From Glycine soja (taxonomy: Eukaryota; Streptophyta; Magnoliopsida; Fabales; Fabaceae), in assembly GCF_004193775.1 (NCBI RefSeq), contig NC_041008.1, positions 4,728,731 to 4,792,730 on the forward strand: a stretch of DNA of 64,000 bases. Reading direction: 5' to 3'. Every line of letters begins with the position of its first letter. Position 1 is the stretch's first letter. This document shows, piece after piece, positions 12,056 through 23,140 of this stretch. Below the pieces are notes generated by a model. That model was not told where the DNA came from and did no database searches. It saw only the letters and a list, made by a program, of their open reading frames with translations. The translations under genes were made by a program, and so were the position numbers.

Positions 12056-15000
12056 ATGGCAAAACTGTACGTGAAGGCGGTGCCACCGGCGGATCTGAAC
12101 AGGAACACGGAGTGGTTCACGTACCCTGGCGTTTGGACCACTTACATCCTCATCCTTTTCTTTTCTTGGATCCTCGTTCTCTCCGTCTTCGGTTGCTCCC
12201 CCGGCATCGCTTGGACCATCGTTAATCTCGCACACTTTGCTGTATCTCTCTCTTTCTTCCTTTTAATTATTTCCTTTTTACAAATAAAAAAATTGAAATT
12301 GAGTTCTGGGTGTCTTTGATTTTTTGATTTGGTGATTTGGTTACCCTTTTGGACACCTTTCAGTTTTAAGGCCTTTTTAGGGTATGCCTGTGTTGTTTGT
12401 GTTGAATATTTTAAGAATATGATCTTATCTTAGAAGGAATTTAATTGTGCTTGACCTGGAGAACAATTGGGATAATGATTTATTGTGTCATTTGGAATTG
12501 TTTGGTATTCCATGTGGCTTAATAAATGGGTGGGGTGGGAGTTATCATTAGGCATGTACAAATTAGAGGTACCTTGGTAGGTCATCTCATAAAATCACAA
12601 TCTAGAATTGAAAGTGGTTAGTGTTCCAATGATTTTCTATTTTACCTCAGTTTTCTCTTGTTAAGGAAAGAGGGTGCCTCCAATTCCTAGTTTGTATTAC
12701 CAGCAATTTGTTGTGTCTGCTCTATAATCTTGCTCATGTTATATCTCACGTCTTGGAAGTTAGTTACTCTGCAATATTCTTGTTCTAATTCTCCTGTGGC
12801 TAGGAAGTTAGTCATTTGGAATGTGGAATAAGGACAGGAATGTAATACGCCACTCAAGGAAAGCTTTGGAGTTATTATATACTATTAAAAAACTATGTAT
12901 TGACCAATATATTTCTTGCATTTACTTCTTAAAAGAGAGCTTGTTCCCTAATGGATAGACTTTGCTGATAGTCTAAAGCCAAAATAAATATTTAGTTAAA
13001 TATTACACAATTGATTTCTCATTCCCATCTCCATGGCCCCACCATGTTCTAAACTATCTTTAATAAATATTTACTATATCAGATGTATCCTCTCCAGTCT
13101 CCACAGCCCCACCTCCTTTTTTACCTTCCCCTACAAGATACATAAGCTCAGTTTGGTCTTTACTTGTCGTAGTCTCTTCCTAAACCATTATTTGCCTTTC
13201 TTAGTTTAGAAAGATGTTGATGCTATTAGAGAATTTGCTTGGAAATGTCCTAGGCTTCCTGTGTGTCTCTTAATCGCTCTGCCTGCCAATGATCTGGTTT
13301 TGCTCCAAATTGCCAGCCATAGGTTTATTTTACTTGTTATTTGTGAAGTGTTGGCCTTCTACATTCCGGATGATCCTTAGAGGAACATTTTCATCTTTTG
13401 AGAAGGTGGAGCCAACTGTTTCTGAAATGTTCAAAGAAGGTGAATGGGGGTTCTGGAAAATGCCACAAAACAGAGGAGTCCTTCACATATTTGCTTCCTC
13501 TTGATTCAATTAATTGTTTTGTATCTTGAACAAATTGCTTTTATTTTACTGTACTTAACCAGTTTTCATCTTGCTTGCAATATTCAAAAATTTTGCTCTT
13601 GCTTTTCCTCTGTTTGACTTTAGAAGTATGTCTGTTCAAGTTTCATGGTGCCTTTTAAGGTGTGGCCATTTCTAAAAAGTTCAAGTTCATTTGATAGTGC
13701 TTTCTCATAGAACCTAATATTTCTTATCGTTAAATAATTTTCTAACAATAAGTTCATTTGATAGTGCTTTCTCATAGAACCTAATATAATCCTTTTTGTT
13801 TTTTGGGGTGGGGGTTATGTCTCTTTAAGCCAACTTATTAACATAGTACTTGGGGAATCCATTTTTGCTCATTTATTACTTTGTGAGTTGATGGGGAAGA
13901 CATCTTTTTTCTTCTTTTCTTATTTGCAATCAAAATTGAATGATTGAATCAGGTTATAAATTAATCTGTTGTTTGTAAATTATTGTTAATGGATGCTAAA
14001 ACAATTTAACTTCTCTAAATGGCCTAATTGATTATGTTGTGTCCATCAGGTAACATATCACTTTTTTCACTGGAAGAAAGGAACTCCATTTGCAGAGGAC
14101 CAAGGGATCTACAATAGATTGACTTGGTGGGAGCAGGTAGACAATGGAAAGCAGCTTACTCGTAACAGGAAGTTTCTCACAGTTGTTCCTTTGGTGCTGT
14201 AAGTTCTCTAATTTGCATGCCATCATTTTTATATACAAAGGTATCTGCTTCTAGTGATGTCATAGAGTCTATGAAAGTGTGCGTGTGTGCGTGCACCCTT
14301 GTTATATAAATATCAACATCATTCATTAAAATATTGTCTACACTGAATCACTGATGTGGACAAATGTTTGTCATTCTTGGTAGTGTTATTAATAACATGC
14401 ATTCTTTTAGTGCTAGAACTAGCAAATGAATGTTGTGTTTATGTGTGGAAACCATGAATAACAACTTATCCAATTGATAGTTGTCAATAGTTCCAATTAG
14501 TGGCACTATTGCAGAATTGTATTGTGGAGCGACTTGGAGCATGCTGCAAAAATTGAATAGCATCACAGTTTGAGTTAGTGGCCATTGTAGCTGCGGTAGT
14601 GGACAAAATTGCTGAAAATCACTGATGGAGCAGGTGTTATTGGAGTGGATTGCAACAAGCCTATTTTTACTATGAATCAGCACCATTTAGGGCCGTTTTA
14701 GGATGTCAATTCTGGATTTTTCCCCCACCTTTGAATCAGAACTTAAAACCCTAGTTTCTCAGTCACGTGCATGCACTATTATGAAGTGGCACCCACTGTT
14801 CTCCTTTCCAACAAAAAACCCACTCTTCTCTAACAACACTTGTCATATCTACAACAATTTTTGGCCTTCCCTAGCCTCTGCACCCTCTGCTCTCCATATT
14901 TTTCCGGTTATCTCTGACCCCTGGCCATTTTCTGGCCAACTGTGACCTTTGCTGCTGTGCTCTGTTCTGTCTGTGTTATTATGTTTTTAATCTCTCCAAA

Positions 15001-17336
15001 GCAGGTTTTTCATCACTGTCTTGTTAATCTCTTCTAAGTCTTAACCTTTAATTTCTTTATTTAATTTTAATTGGTTAGAATGAAAGCCATCCCACTATCC
15101 TTCCATAACATGTTCATTGTTGGCCACTCTGCACTGCTTTTTGGGATTAACAACTATTGTCCAATTTAATATTTTTTTTTCAAAACATGTTTTTTGGGGT
15201 ATTGTATTGACTATTTATTGAATTAGACTCCCTTTTCTCTCATTTTGTGAGCATGTGTGCTCGTTATCTTTGCAGAACATGCCACTCAGCTGTGATGAAG
15301 CTTAATAAGTTGCATGTATTTTTGGAATTCTGTTGTTTGTTTAGATGTTCACGATACTTGAAGGGTTATAAGTGTATGCTTCATAACAGTTGTATTATAA
15401 CAATTCTACAAGCAATTACTAGAAAACATGAATCTGTTTCAAAAACAAGAAAATATAAGAAAAGAAAAAGCAAAGTAAAATTGCTACATATGAAAATTTC
15501 CCGCTTTATGATTTGTAGTAACTGTGGCCTTCCTAGAACTTCATCTATGTCATTGGATTGTATCTGAAATCAAGATTTGTTTCGCACTGCTCGAGTGACA
15601 TTTGTTTCAGGAACAGGAAGAGTAAGGATTTTATTAGCTATTCAACGGAGAAGCCAAATCTTATATAGTTCTAATATATCTTTCATTCATATCCTAAAAT
15701 ATTATCTAGCCAGGGTTGTAAATCAATTGGTAGACTAGCTAATACTAAATGTCGTTTCCATAGGTTGTAAATGATAGAGTGAGAAAGTGATAACTGATAA
15801 CAATGCTTTTAAGGACAATTTCCATCTTATTACTGTTTACATGGGTTACTGGTGTGGGGAACTTTTAAAGTGGTTTGAAGTTAGTATTTGATGCTCTCTT
15901 TGTGTGCCTATGTAACCTAGAAATTGGCTGTCATAGATGTCCAACAGCTTTATATTGTAACATAAAAATATTGGATGCAAATATAATTTAAGAAGCCTAA
16001 GAGAAATGAAGAAAAGAAGTTTAAACAAAACCCTCACAGAGAGACAGTGTAGTAAGCGCCAGAGAGGCCAAAAAGATGATAATTTACGTAGCAGATTTTT
16101 TTGCCTGAAGACATTCTTGAAAAGGACTGTATTTTGCATGCCAAATACTCCAGTGAACATTGTACATGAAAAACATTGCCTAGAGACATTTGGTTCAATT
16201 TAGTGCTACCAATATCCATGGAGTTGATCATAACTGATCCAGATCAAGTGCGCATTTTATTTTTGAAGAAATTTTTTTTTGGTGGGGGGGTAGGGGGTGG
16301 GGTAGCTTTTGAGGGAAAAACAATTATTTTCCTAGAACTAATCATTTCCAAACATGCAATAAACGGGTGCACCCATCTTGTTTTTCAACAACTGAGAAGT
16401 TCAAAAGCAGTAGTTACTATTTATGGAAATGATTTGGGCCTCAGCAAGTGGATTGTATGTCAGCAGCTTTGATATGATTCAGATTCTCATGGAAACTGTC
16501 TCAAACTTTTAAGAAAATTTTTACTGCACTTGTGTAAAAGTCAGTGTTCTGTGTTACTAAATATTGGGTTATAGAGAGTCAAAAAGAGTATAAGCTTAGT
16601 GTTGCATAGATGAGATTATTATAGTGGATGAGCAGAAAATCATGAGAAGATGAGATCATGAATGAATGTTTTAGATTGTTAGGGCTAACATCTATTGAGG
16701 AAAATATGGTAAAGATTAGAATCTCACCTTAGGTGGTTTGACCATGTGAAAAAAAAAAATGGATTTGCAGAGGATTTAGTTCTTGACATAACACAATGAT
16801 TTTGTTTAATCCGTAGCTGACCCTACTTAGTGGGGAAGTTGTTGTAAGGTTGTCTAACTTGAGAGCTTAGGTAAAACTAAACTCACGAGCTAGTAAAAGC
16901 TCACATGCTTTTAAAATTTATTTTAAAATATATATGAATAATGATAATAACCAAACATAATTAAGTAACATACTTCATAATTAATATTAAAATTAAGACT
17001 TTTTGACAAAATAAGGCTTTATTCAAAATGCAACTAGACAACTAATTTGTAATTGTATCTTGAAGATGAGAAGCACCACAATACTTGATATTTTAAAGAA
17101 ATTTTGTATATTTTGAAGGTTAGATAGACTATAGTTAGAATTTTAAAACTCAATAGTTATTTACTGCCTTCTTTTTTGTTCTTTTGCTCATTGTCAGGTA
17201 CTTGATAGCCTCACACACAACAGACTATCAGAATCCAATGCTGCTCTTCAACACTGTTGCAGTGATTGTGCTGGTTGTTGCAAAGTTCCCCCACATGCAC
17301 AAGGTCAGGATATTTGGAATCAATGCTGATAAGTGA
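12056..17336 (+). CDS. ORM: ORMDL/ORM family sphingolipid biosynthesis regulator, 157 aa, three exons
   Basis: Plus-strand CDS with exons 12056-12241, 14050-14198 and 17198-17336, ending in TGA. The introns are 1.8 kb and 3.0 kb (GCT|GTATCT...CATCAG|GTAAC and GCT|GTAAGT...GTCAG|GTAC). The protein starts MAKLYVKAVPP. It carries the family landmarks 'NRNTEWFTYPGVWTTYIL', 'YHFFHWKKGTPF', 'YNRLTWWEQ', 'TRNRKFLTVVP' and 'FPHMHKVRIFGIN'. Hydrophobic segments at about 29-46, 52-66, 107-122 and 126-141 fit an ER membrane protein. ORM proteins bind serine palmitoyltransferase in the ER and restrain sphingoid-base synthesis. Length and conservation match the usual plant protein, so it looks fully intact. 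The frame runs upstream of 12056 without another ATG, so the chosen start is secure. Both introns contain repeat-derived sequence. Confidence 0.95.
13683..13787. repeat. Perfect 38-bp direct repeat in ORM intron 1
   Basis: Copies at 13683-13720 and 13750-13787 are identical (beginning AAGTTCATTTGATAGTGC, ending GAACCTAATAT) and are separated by 29 nt. Perfect identity suggests a recent local duplication. Confidence 0.85.
16580..16860 (+). mobile_element. Decayed non-LTR (LINE/L1-like) retrotransposon 3' end
   Basis: This lies inside ORM intron 2, in the same orientation as the gene. Broken reading frames give fragments such as 'RLLGLTSIEENMVKIRI' and 'LRWFDHVKK'. They match the C-terminal phrase of plant LINE reverse transcriptase ORFs (consensus-like 'IEEKM...RLRWFGHV'). 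The downstream 'GCTGACCCTACTTAGTGGG' resembles the usual 3' end of such elements. Stops and frame shifts show it is dead. Only this 3' part was recognised. Confidence 0.7.
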
Positions 17337-19644
17337 CATGTTGCATGTGTCCGTGACACTTGGCTACCACCACCACCTACCTGCTCAAGAGCCTCTTGTC
17401 CTTTTGTTCTGGAGAAAAGGTCACACCTTTGTATAGAAGGCAGAACTGGAAGGATACTCAAGTAATGTTTTGTTGCCAACTGCTTCTAAGGTATTATTAA
17501 ACAAATAAATATGTTGAGTTTTTTTCTGTACAGTGGAAAAGTATATGTATCGGATTATATCGGTGCTTTTAAAATGTACCTTTTCTAGCCTTTTTTTCCC
17601 TTTATTTGATGCCTTAGAACTGAGATATACAAGGATGATCCTTTCCGTTACCATTAAAATTCTATTGGGTATAACTTTTTCTTTTGGAAATAAAAGTCCT
17701 TCTTTATATAACTCATAAAAGCATAAATTGAATACTTGCATTAGAGGTCACCTGAAATTTGAGAAGTCAAATGGTGAAGATTTTGCGGTGTCAGACAAGT
17801 TGAATGGTGCTATGGAAACTTGAAAACCAAGTCACGCTACGTTGGAATTTTAAGCATTTTTTTTAAGTTGTCATATCATCGTAGTTTATATATTTAATTG
17901 AGTTAAGTTTCTTTTACAATATTTTTTCATATTAATTTTTTTTATGAACTCATTATATTAATTTTACTGTTATGAAAAATTGAAACTGAATGTATTTTGG
18001 ACCCAAATATAAATATTTGCAGCATGATATCAGATTCTGCTTGAAAAGTGCACATGCTTATTTTGAGATTGTTTTATGAAAGCAAAAATATCCGTTTTTT
18101 CTAGAAATAATTATTTTGAATTTTTTGTTTAAAAACGGTTCTACATGTAATCCAAGAAACTCTGGCTGGTCTCATACTAGCCACAAGAAATTGTTATATT
18201 CCATTTTTCTTCCCTCCTTGATTCAAATTTATCCACCTGCATTTTAAAAGATTAATTTGATCCGCCTCTCTATTTTTTAGAGGATAAAATTATGCCTTAT
18301 TCGTGATTTCAAGCCAGTTGATCTTCTATGGTGCATTTAAGATGTAAAGATGTTTTGGTTAATGTCTTGTGACAAAAGTTAACGTAGGATCCAATTAATT
18401 TATCAGTCTTATAAGGATGTATTATCTAATACCGTCTTTACATATAAAACCCTTTTAACTTGAGATTTTTTAAGAAAACTTATTAATTTAATTAATTATA
18501 TTAAATTCATTAATAATATTCGTTTTTCACCAAAGAGCAATTAACGTTCGGAGAAAAAAAATACTACAATTAATCAAGGATATTATGAGATAAATATAAT
18601 TAATAAATCAAACAATTGGAAGAGTGTCATCTAGAAAGAGACAGATAATTAATGCACTAGACAATTGGAAGAGAATTTTATATAGAGAGACATAGGTAGT
18701 ACTTAACAATTAATTTTATTACTTATTATATATAGAGAGATACAAGTACTTCCAATTTCGTTTTGGTTCTTGCCATAAAAAAATTGATGTTATTAATAGG
18801 AGATGATATGGTGCATTGACATTTGTTTCATTCATTTTTTTAAATGCTTTTACATCAACTAATTTTCATTGACTCTAAACACGACAAGATAGTTTGTGAG
18901 TAGTAATTTGTATTGGTACTCTTTACAAGGACAGGGAGTTACTGCATAATTTTAATTTGTTGCATAAAACATTTGAACATTTGTATTATTTATCTCCATT
19001 AACTTTAGATTTTCTATCACTACCACAAAATTGAAACTCAGTATAAAATCACTAAAGTTTTTTTTACGGTTGTTAAATTGTCAGAAATTTGAAAATGAAA
19101 ATGCTTACATCATGCATGCATTGTTGTCGAAGGATATTTTTGACAATGATGTGTGGTGAAAGCATCATGTGATCGAGAAAATAAATTAAATAGTAACTTT
19201 CGTGTTTCCAAATGTTTTATACAACACGACCAAAATGATGCAACAAGTTATTGTAACTAAAAGGGTTGTTAACACGAATTGCTACTCACAAGCTATCTCA
19301 TATATATTGTTCAAGAAGCGTGTTTGAACTATGCAACATCAACAACTCTTCAATTTAGGGTTAATGAGAATTAATTGACGTAAAATAAACAACGCTTAAA
19401 ATAAAATGAGGAAGGAGATACTGTTGAGAAGAAAAAGAAAAGAAGGAAACAGGTAAGGGATAAGAGAAGAAAGGGGAGAGGAGTTTATAGGAAATTTTTT
19501 AAGAAGACTTTATAGGAATTAAAAAAAAAAATACTTATACTACTGGGACTAAAACAAGTGAGCATTATATCATGTGCCTCTTATTTATATTTACACTAAT
19601 CTCTTAACGAACATTGATGTAAATGTTAAAGAAATATATCAAAG

Positions 19645-19646
<2 letters not shown>
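17337..19646. other. ORM 3' flank and AT-rich spacer
   Basis: The first few hundred bases after the ORM stop are probably its 3' UTR, with T-rich tracts and AATAAA-like hexamers, though no end can be fixed. Beyond that the sequence is AT-rich without recognisable genes. A phrase containing 'CAATTGGAAGAG' occurs twice near 18.6 kb. Confidence 0.4.

Positions 19647-19728
<82 letters not shown>
19647..19728. repeat. (AT)n microsatellite, about 82 bp
   Basis: Uninterrupted alternating A and T. No target duplication or associated element is seen. Confidence 0.95.
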
Positions 19729-19731
<3 letters not shown>

Positions 19732-21156
19732 ATATTTTGTGAGTGTTAATATATATTTTTTAACTATGGTATTGGTTTGTTAAGTGTTGGGAACCGTAAA
19801 CGTACACAAAATGAGTATTTTTCTGCATAAATTATTTCATATCTAAAAGTCAATCAGAATTTGAACTTTAGATTATTTGTTTAATAAATACAAATCACTG
19901 CCCGTTACATTAACCGGTAAAAAATGTTAATATAATTTGCTTTAGAATTTCTCATTATTTATTCGTTGACATCAAATAATTTCGATTAAGACTTGTGTGC
20001 CGTTTAATTGTTACTTTAATACATCTTGAGTTTTTAATTAATTATATTTAACGGACTGTATTTGTGCTGTAAAGTATAAACTACTCTGATACATTTATAA
20101 ATTATTTATGTCATCTGTTTCAAGATCGGTTATTCAATCGTGGACAAAAAAACATTTTCATTTTCAAAGATGAATTTACACCCTAAGAAGAAGAAGAAAA
20201 AGAATAATTAAGAGATTGGCGTAAGAAGAAGGCCAACACATGAGGAAAGGTATTTTGTTCCCCAATCGAGCTATCTCAGAGTGAAAAACACAACTTTTAA
20301 AAAAAAAATAGTAGCTAATGACTCGTCCACATGTAAAGCCAAACCATTGACCTGGCCAGTGGAAGAAATAGTTTCCACTTGCCCCAAGGGAATGTTTGAG
20401 GGCCCCACTAAAATACCGAACGAAGTTATGCTTTTCAGAATTTTCTTAGTCCTTGCAAATAATACTATAATTAACAACAGGTGGATGGATCATGACATAG
20501 GAGACACTCATGGAATTGAAGTTTTCAAATTAAATTAAACTAAAAGTGGATGACAATTACTATATTATTAGGTTAGTATATTTAGTTGGGGCAGGTAATC
20601 CAATTTTCAAGATTTGTCTAATTATATGGTCTTGCTATATTATATATAGTATTACATGTAATTAACTATTTGCTTGTTTTATTAATTGTAGCTTGCATTA
20701 AAAAAGTGGGTGTGACATTAATTAATTTCTGATTCAGCCAAAACACTGAGATCATAGAACACTCCCCTTGTCCTTCCTTTTCAGATTTCTTTTACTATAA
20801 TTCCTCCGAATAATTCCACCAAAGTGCTTTCATAGTTGGAAGAATCTCAGATATGATAATGTAGACAACAAAGCTGACAGCCCACTAACTTTTGTACAGA
20901 CAGAGATAGAAAAGAGTAGCTGAAAAGAGCACAAAGCAACTCAACCAAATTTATAGGTTACATTTACAAACTTAATTGGAACGCCTAATTAATTCTCTCT
21001 CCTTCATCACCCCAAAAGTCCTTAATTTGAACCAAACATTTGAAAATTCATACGTACTAATGAAGAAGATCTGCTAATTCTCATAGAAGAATTCAATTAA
21101 TACAGGAATTGCATGTGCCATGGACAAAAACAGGTCTAATATTCACCTTTTCTATG

Positions 21157-21191
<35 letters not shown>

Positions 21192-21447
21192 TAAAAACAA
21201 CCGAGATGAGAAGTAAATTCCCCACGTTCTCTGAAATAAAACAAAGTAATAATTAACCATGTGTGTCCTATTGTTAGTTTCTGAACAACTTCAGCTGCCA
21301 AATGATATCCATATTGTGGAAAGAGAAAAAAATAAAATAGGGAAGATCAAAATAAAAGAAGATATATATATATATATATATATAAATGTTATTAATGCAT
21401 GTTCTCTTATAATTTTCCTTTGTCCTCCCTTTTTTTTCTTTTCTTTC
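19729..21447. other. Spacer downstream of the Dof gene
   Basis: Mostly AT-rich. A less biased patch at about 20236-20540 has an 85-codon open frame on the plus strand but no recognisable motif. It may be a fragment of an old element or chance. Two short (TA)n runs lie at about 21162-21187 and 21363-21383. The part next to 21447 would hold the Dof 3' UTR. Confidence 0.4.
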
Positions 21448-22293
21448 TTACCACGTTCCTTCACCAATCATTCCAGTCCAATAACCAGTTGAATTCCCTT
21501 GTTGTTCTTTATTGTGTTCCACTTGATCAGCACCTGCAGCAGCAGAAAGCTGCTTGACATCTCCAAAAGGGAACAAAAGTCTGCCACCACCCCTCTCTTG
21601 AATCTGATGATGATCATATGATCTATTTCCCATCCCATCAGCTGAAGAAAAGTTAAGACTAGGTTTAACTTCTTGCATGGGAAACCCTGATGAGTAAAGG
21701 GCATTGCTGTTTGTTGAGTTTGGCATCAAGGAAGAAGAAGGAGCATAAGGGTTCAAACCCCTAGATGCCATGCTTGACCTAAGTAGCTCAAGAGCTGAAA
21801 GAGAAGCTGGAGGAGCAGAACAAGAAGAAGAGGTTTGGTGATGATGATGAGTGGTGGTGGTGTCACTGTTTTGCATCTCAACATAAGGTGGCATGCCATG
21901 ATGGTACTTTTCCATAGCTGGGAAAGCCAGGTTGAGATCTTGGCCACCATGCATTATTTTAGGGTTTTGTGAGGAGATAGCTGAGACTGATGAGAGGTTA
22001 ATTGGTGGGTTTAGGTCTGGAACCTTTGGTGATGATGATGATGAAGCTGTCACAGAGACCTTCTTGTTCTTTCTTGAACCACCTCCAACTGGAACGTTTC
22101 TCAGAGACCCTCCTTCTGTCCAATACCTTCTACAAGTCTTGCAGAAGTATCTTGGCTGTGTGAGGCTGTAGTTGTTGTAATAACAGAACTTTGTGTTGGT
22201 TGAATTGCACCTTGGACAATTCAGTTGCTCTTGTGGCCTTGTTTTTTTCTCTAGAACTGGCCTTGCACATGAATTGGGAGCCATCCCCTCCAT
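21448..22293 (-). CDS. Dof-type zinc-finger transcription factor, 281 aa
   Basis: A single coding exon on the minus strand. The Dof finger C-X2-C-X21-C-X2-C uses C26, C29, C51 and C54. It is followed by the invariant basic part '[24 protein letters not shown]', split here as [14 protein letters not shown] plus [10 protein letters not shown]. Dof proteins bind AAAG-core promoter sites in the nucleus. Downstream are Ser-rich runs, a '[10 protein letters not shown]' motif, a His stretch and an end at '[12 protein letters not shown]', as in plant Dofs. The wording '[20 protein letters not shown]' places it among Dofs with a WTEGG finger, but the exact orthologue is uncertain. The start is ATG 22293 (MEGMAP). 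The frame stays open upstream to a good acceptor (TTTCTCAG|GAC at 22323), so a small extra 5' coding exon cannot be excluded. Confidence 0.9.
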   Translation of the reverse strand: MEGMAPNSCARPVLEKKTRPQEQLNCPRCNSTNTKFCYYNNYSLTQPRYFCKTCRRYWTEGGSLRNVPVGGGSRKNKKVSVTASSSSSPKVPDLNPPINLSSVSAISSQNPKIMHGGQDLNLAFPAMEKYHHGMPPYVEMQNSDTTTTHHHHQTSSSCSAPPASLSALELLRSSMASRGLNPYAPSSSLMPNSTNSNALYSSGFPMQEVKPSLNFSSADGMGNRSYDHHQIQERGGGRLLFPFGDVKQLSAAAGADQVEHNKEQQGNSTGYWTGMIGEGTW

Positions 22294-22338
22294 GACTACT
22301 CTCACAATAAGTCCAATATTGTCCTGAGAAACCCCAAA

Positions 22339-22363
22339 AGAGAGAGAGAGAGAGAGAGAGAGA
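22339..22363. repeat. (AG)n microsatellite at the Dof 5' exon acceptor
   Basis: On the transcribed minus strand this is a CT tract just before 'TTTTGGGGTTTCTCAG|GAC'. It would therefore serve as the polypyrimidine tract of the putative 5' intron. Confidence 0.85.
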
Positions 22364-23097
22364 CAGGACACCTATAGTTATAAGCTTTCATATGTGACAA
22401 GAATCTGTACAACATCAACAAGAAAGCCTTATCTCATTATGTGAGGTGAGTACATGTATTACACGACCACACTGATCGCCCCAGAATGATTAGAATCTAT
22501 ACCATAACAAAAAATTTCAAGAGGTATAGCTGGTGGTGATTTTATGTTTACATAAAAGATTGTTGAAGATCGTTAATTAACAACAAAAATCAAAGCAAGG
22601 TAGCAAGGCTTCCCACTAAGACAATTATAAAGTTTTTTAAAAAAATGTAAATGAATCAATAATCAAATAATAATAACAACAAATAGTATCTTTTAATTTT
22701 TTGTGCTCTTTAACAAATGATCACACACGAGCAAAAAGGTAAAGCTAGTGGAAGGAAAAGGAAAAGCAGTGCTTTTGCTGATAAAAAACTTGCTTTGGTA
22801 GGAAAAGAGAGAAGATGGAATGTCAATATATGTGGACCTTGAAGTTACCATGAAGATCTTCTCATATATATATATAGCTATCTAGAAAAGAATTAAATCA
22901 AAGATACAAACAACTCTTAAATCTAGTGGAAGTTGATATTTTGTGTCAGCTTTTGAACAACCCAAAACCCAGAATAAATAACTCAGGATTGTGCTTCAAG
23001 GAAAAGACATGAGAAAAATCCACACCACCTTTGGCCAGTACAGCAGCTACAGCCATGAAAATTCAAAGAAAAGAAAGAGAAAAGCAAAGGTTGATTT

Positions 23098-23130
<33 letters not shown>

Positions 23131-23140
23131 TTCACCTTGT
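22364..23140 (-). promoter_or_regulatory. Putative Dof 5' UTR intron and leader
   Basis: The acceptor at 22323 implies an upstream exon. A candidate donor GACAAG|GTGAAC lies at 23136-23135, immediately before a second (GA)n tract (about 23107-23130). No ATG-initiated coding exon with Dof-like sequence was found here, so the upstream exon is probably untranslated. The exact splice pair is a guess. Confidence 0.3.

Noticed and set aside
19574..19783. Open frame with a long Ile-Tyr repeat
   Set aside because: It is only the translation of the (AT)n microsatellite.
20880..20935. Phrase with 'GACAGAGATAGAAAAGAG' reminiscent of miR156
   Set aside because: The mature miR156 sequence is not matched and no complementary arm was found nearby.
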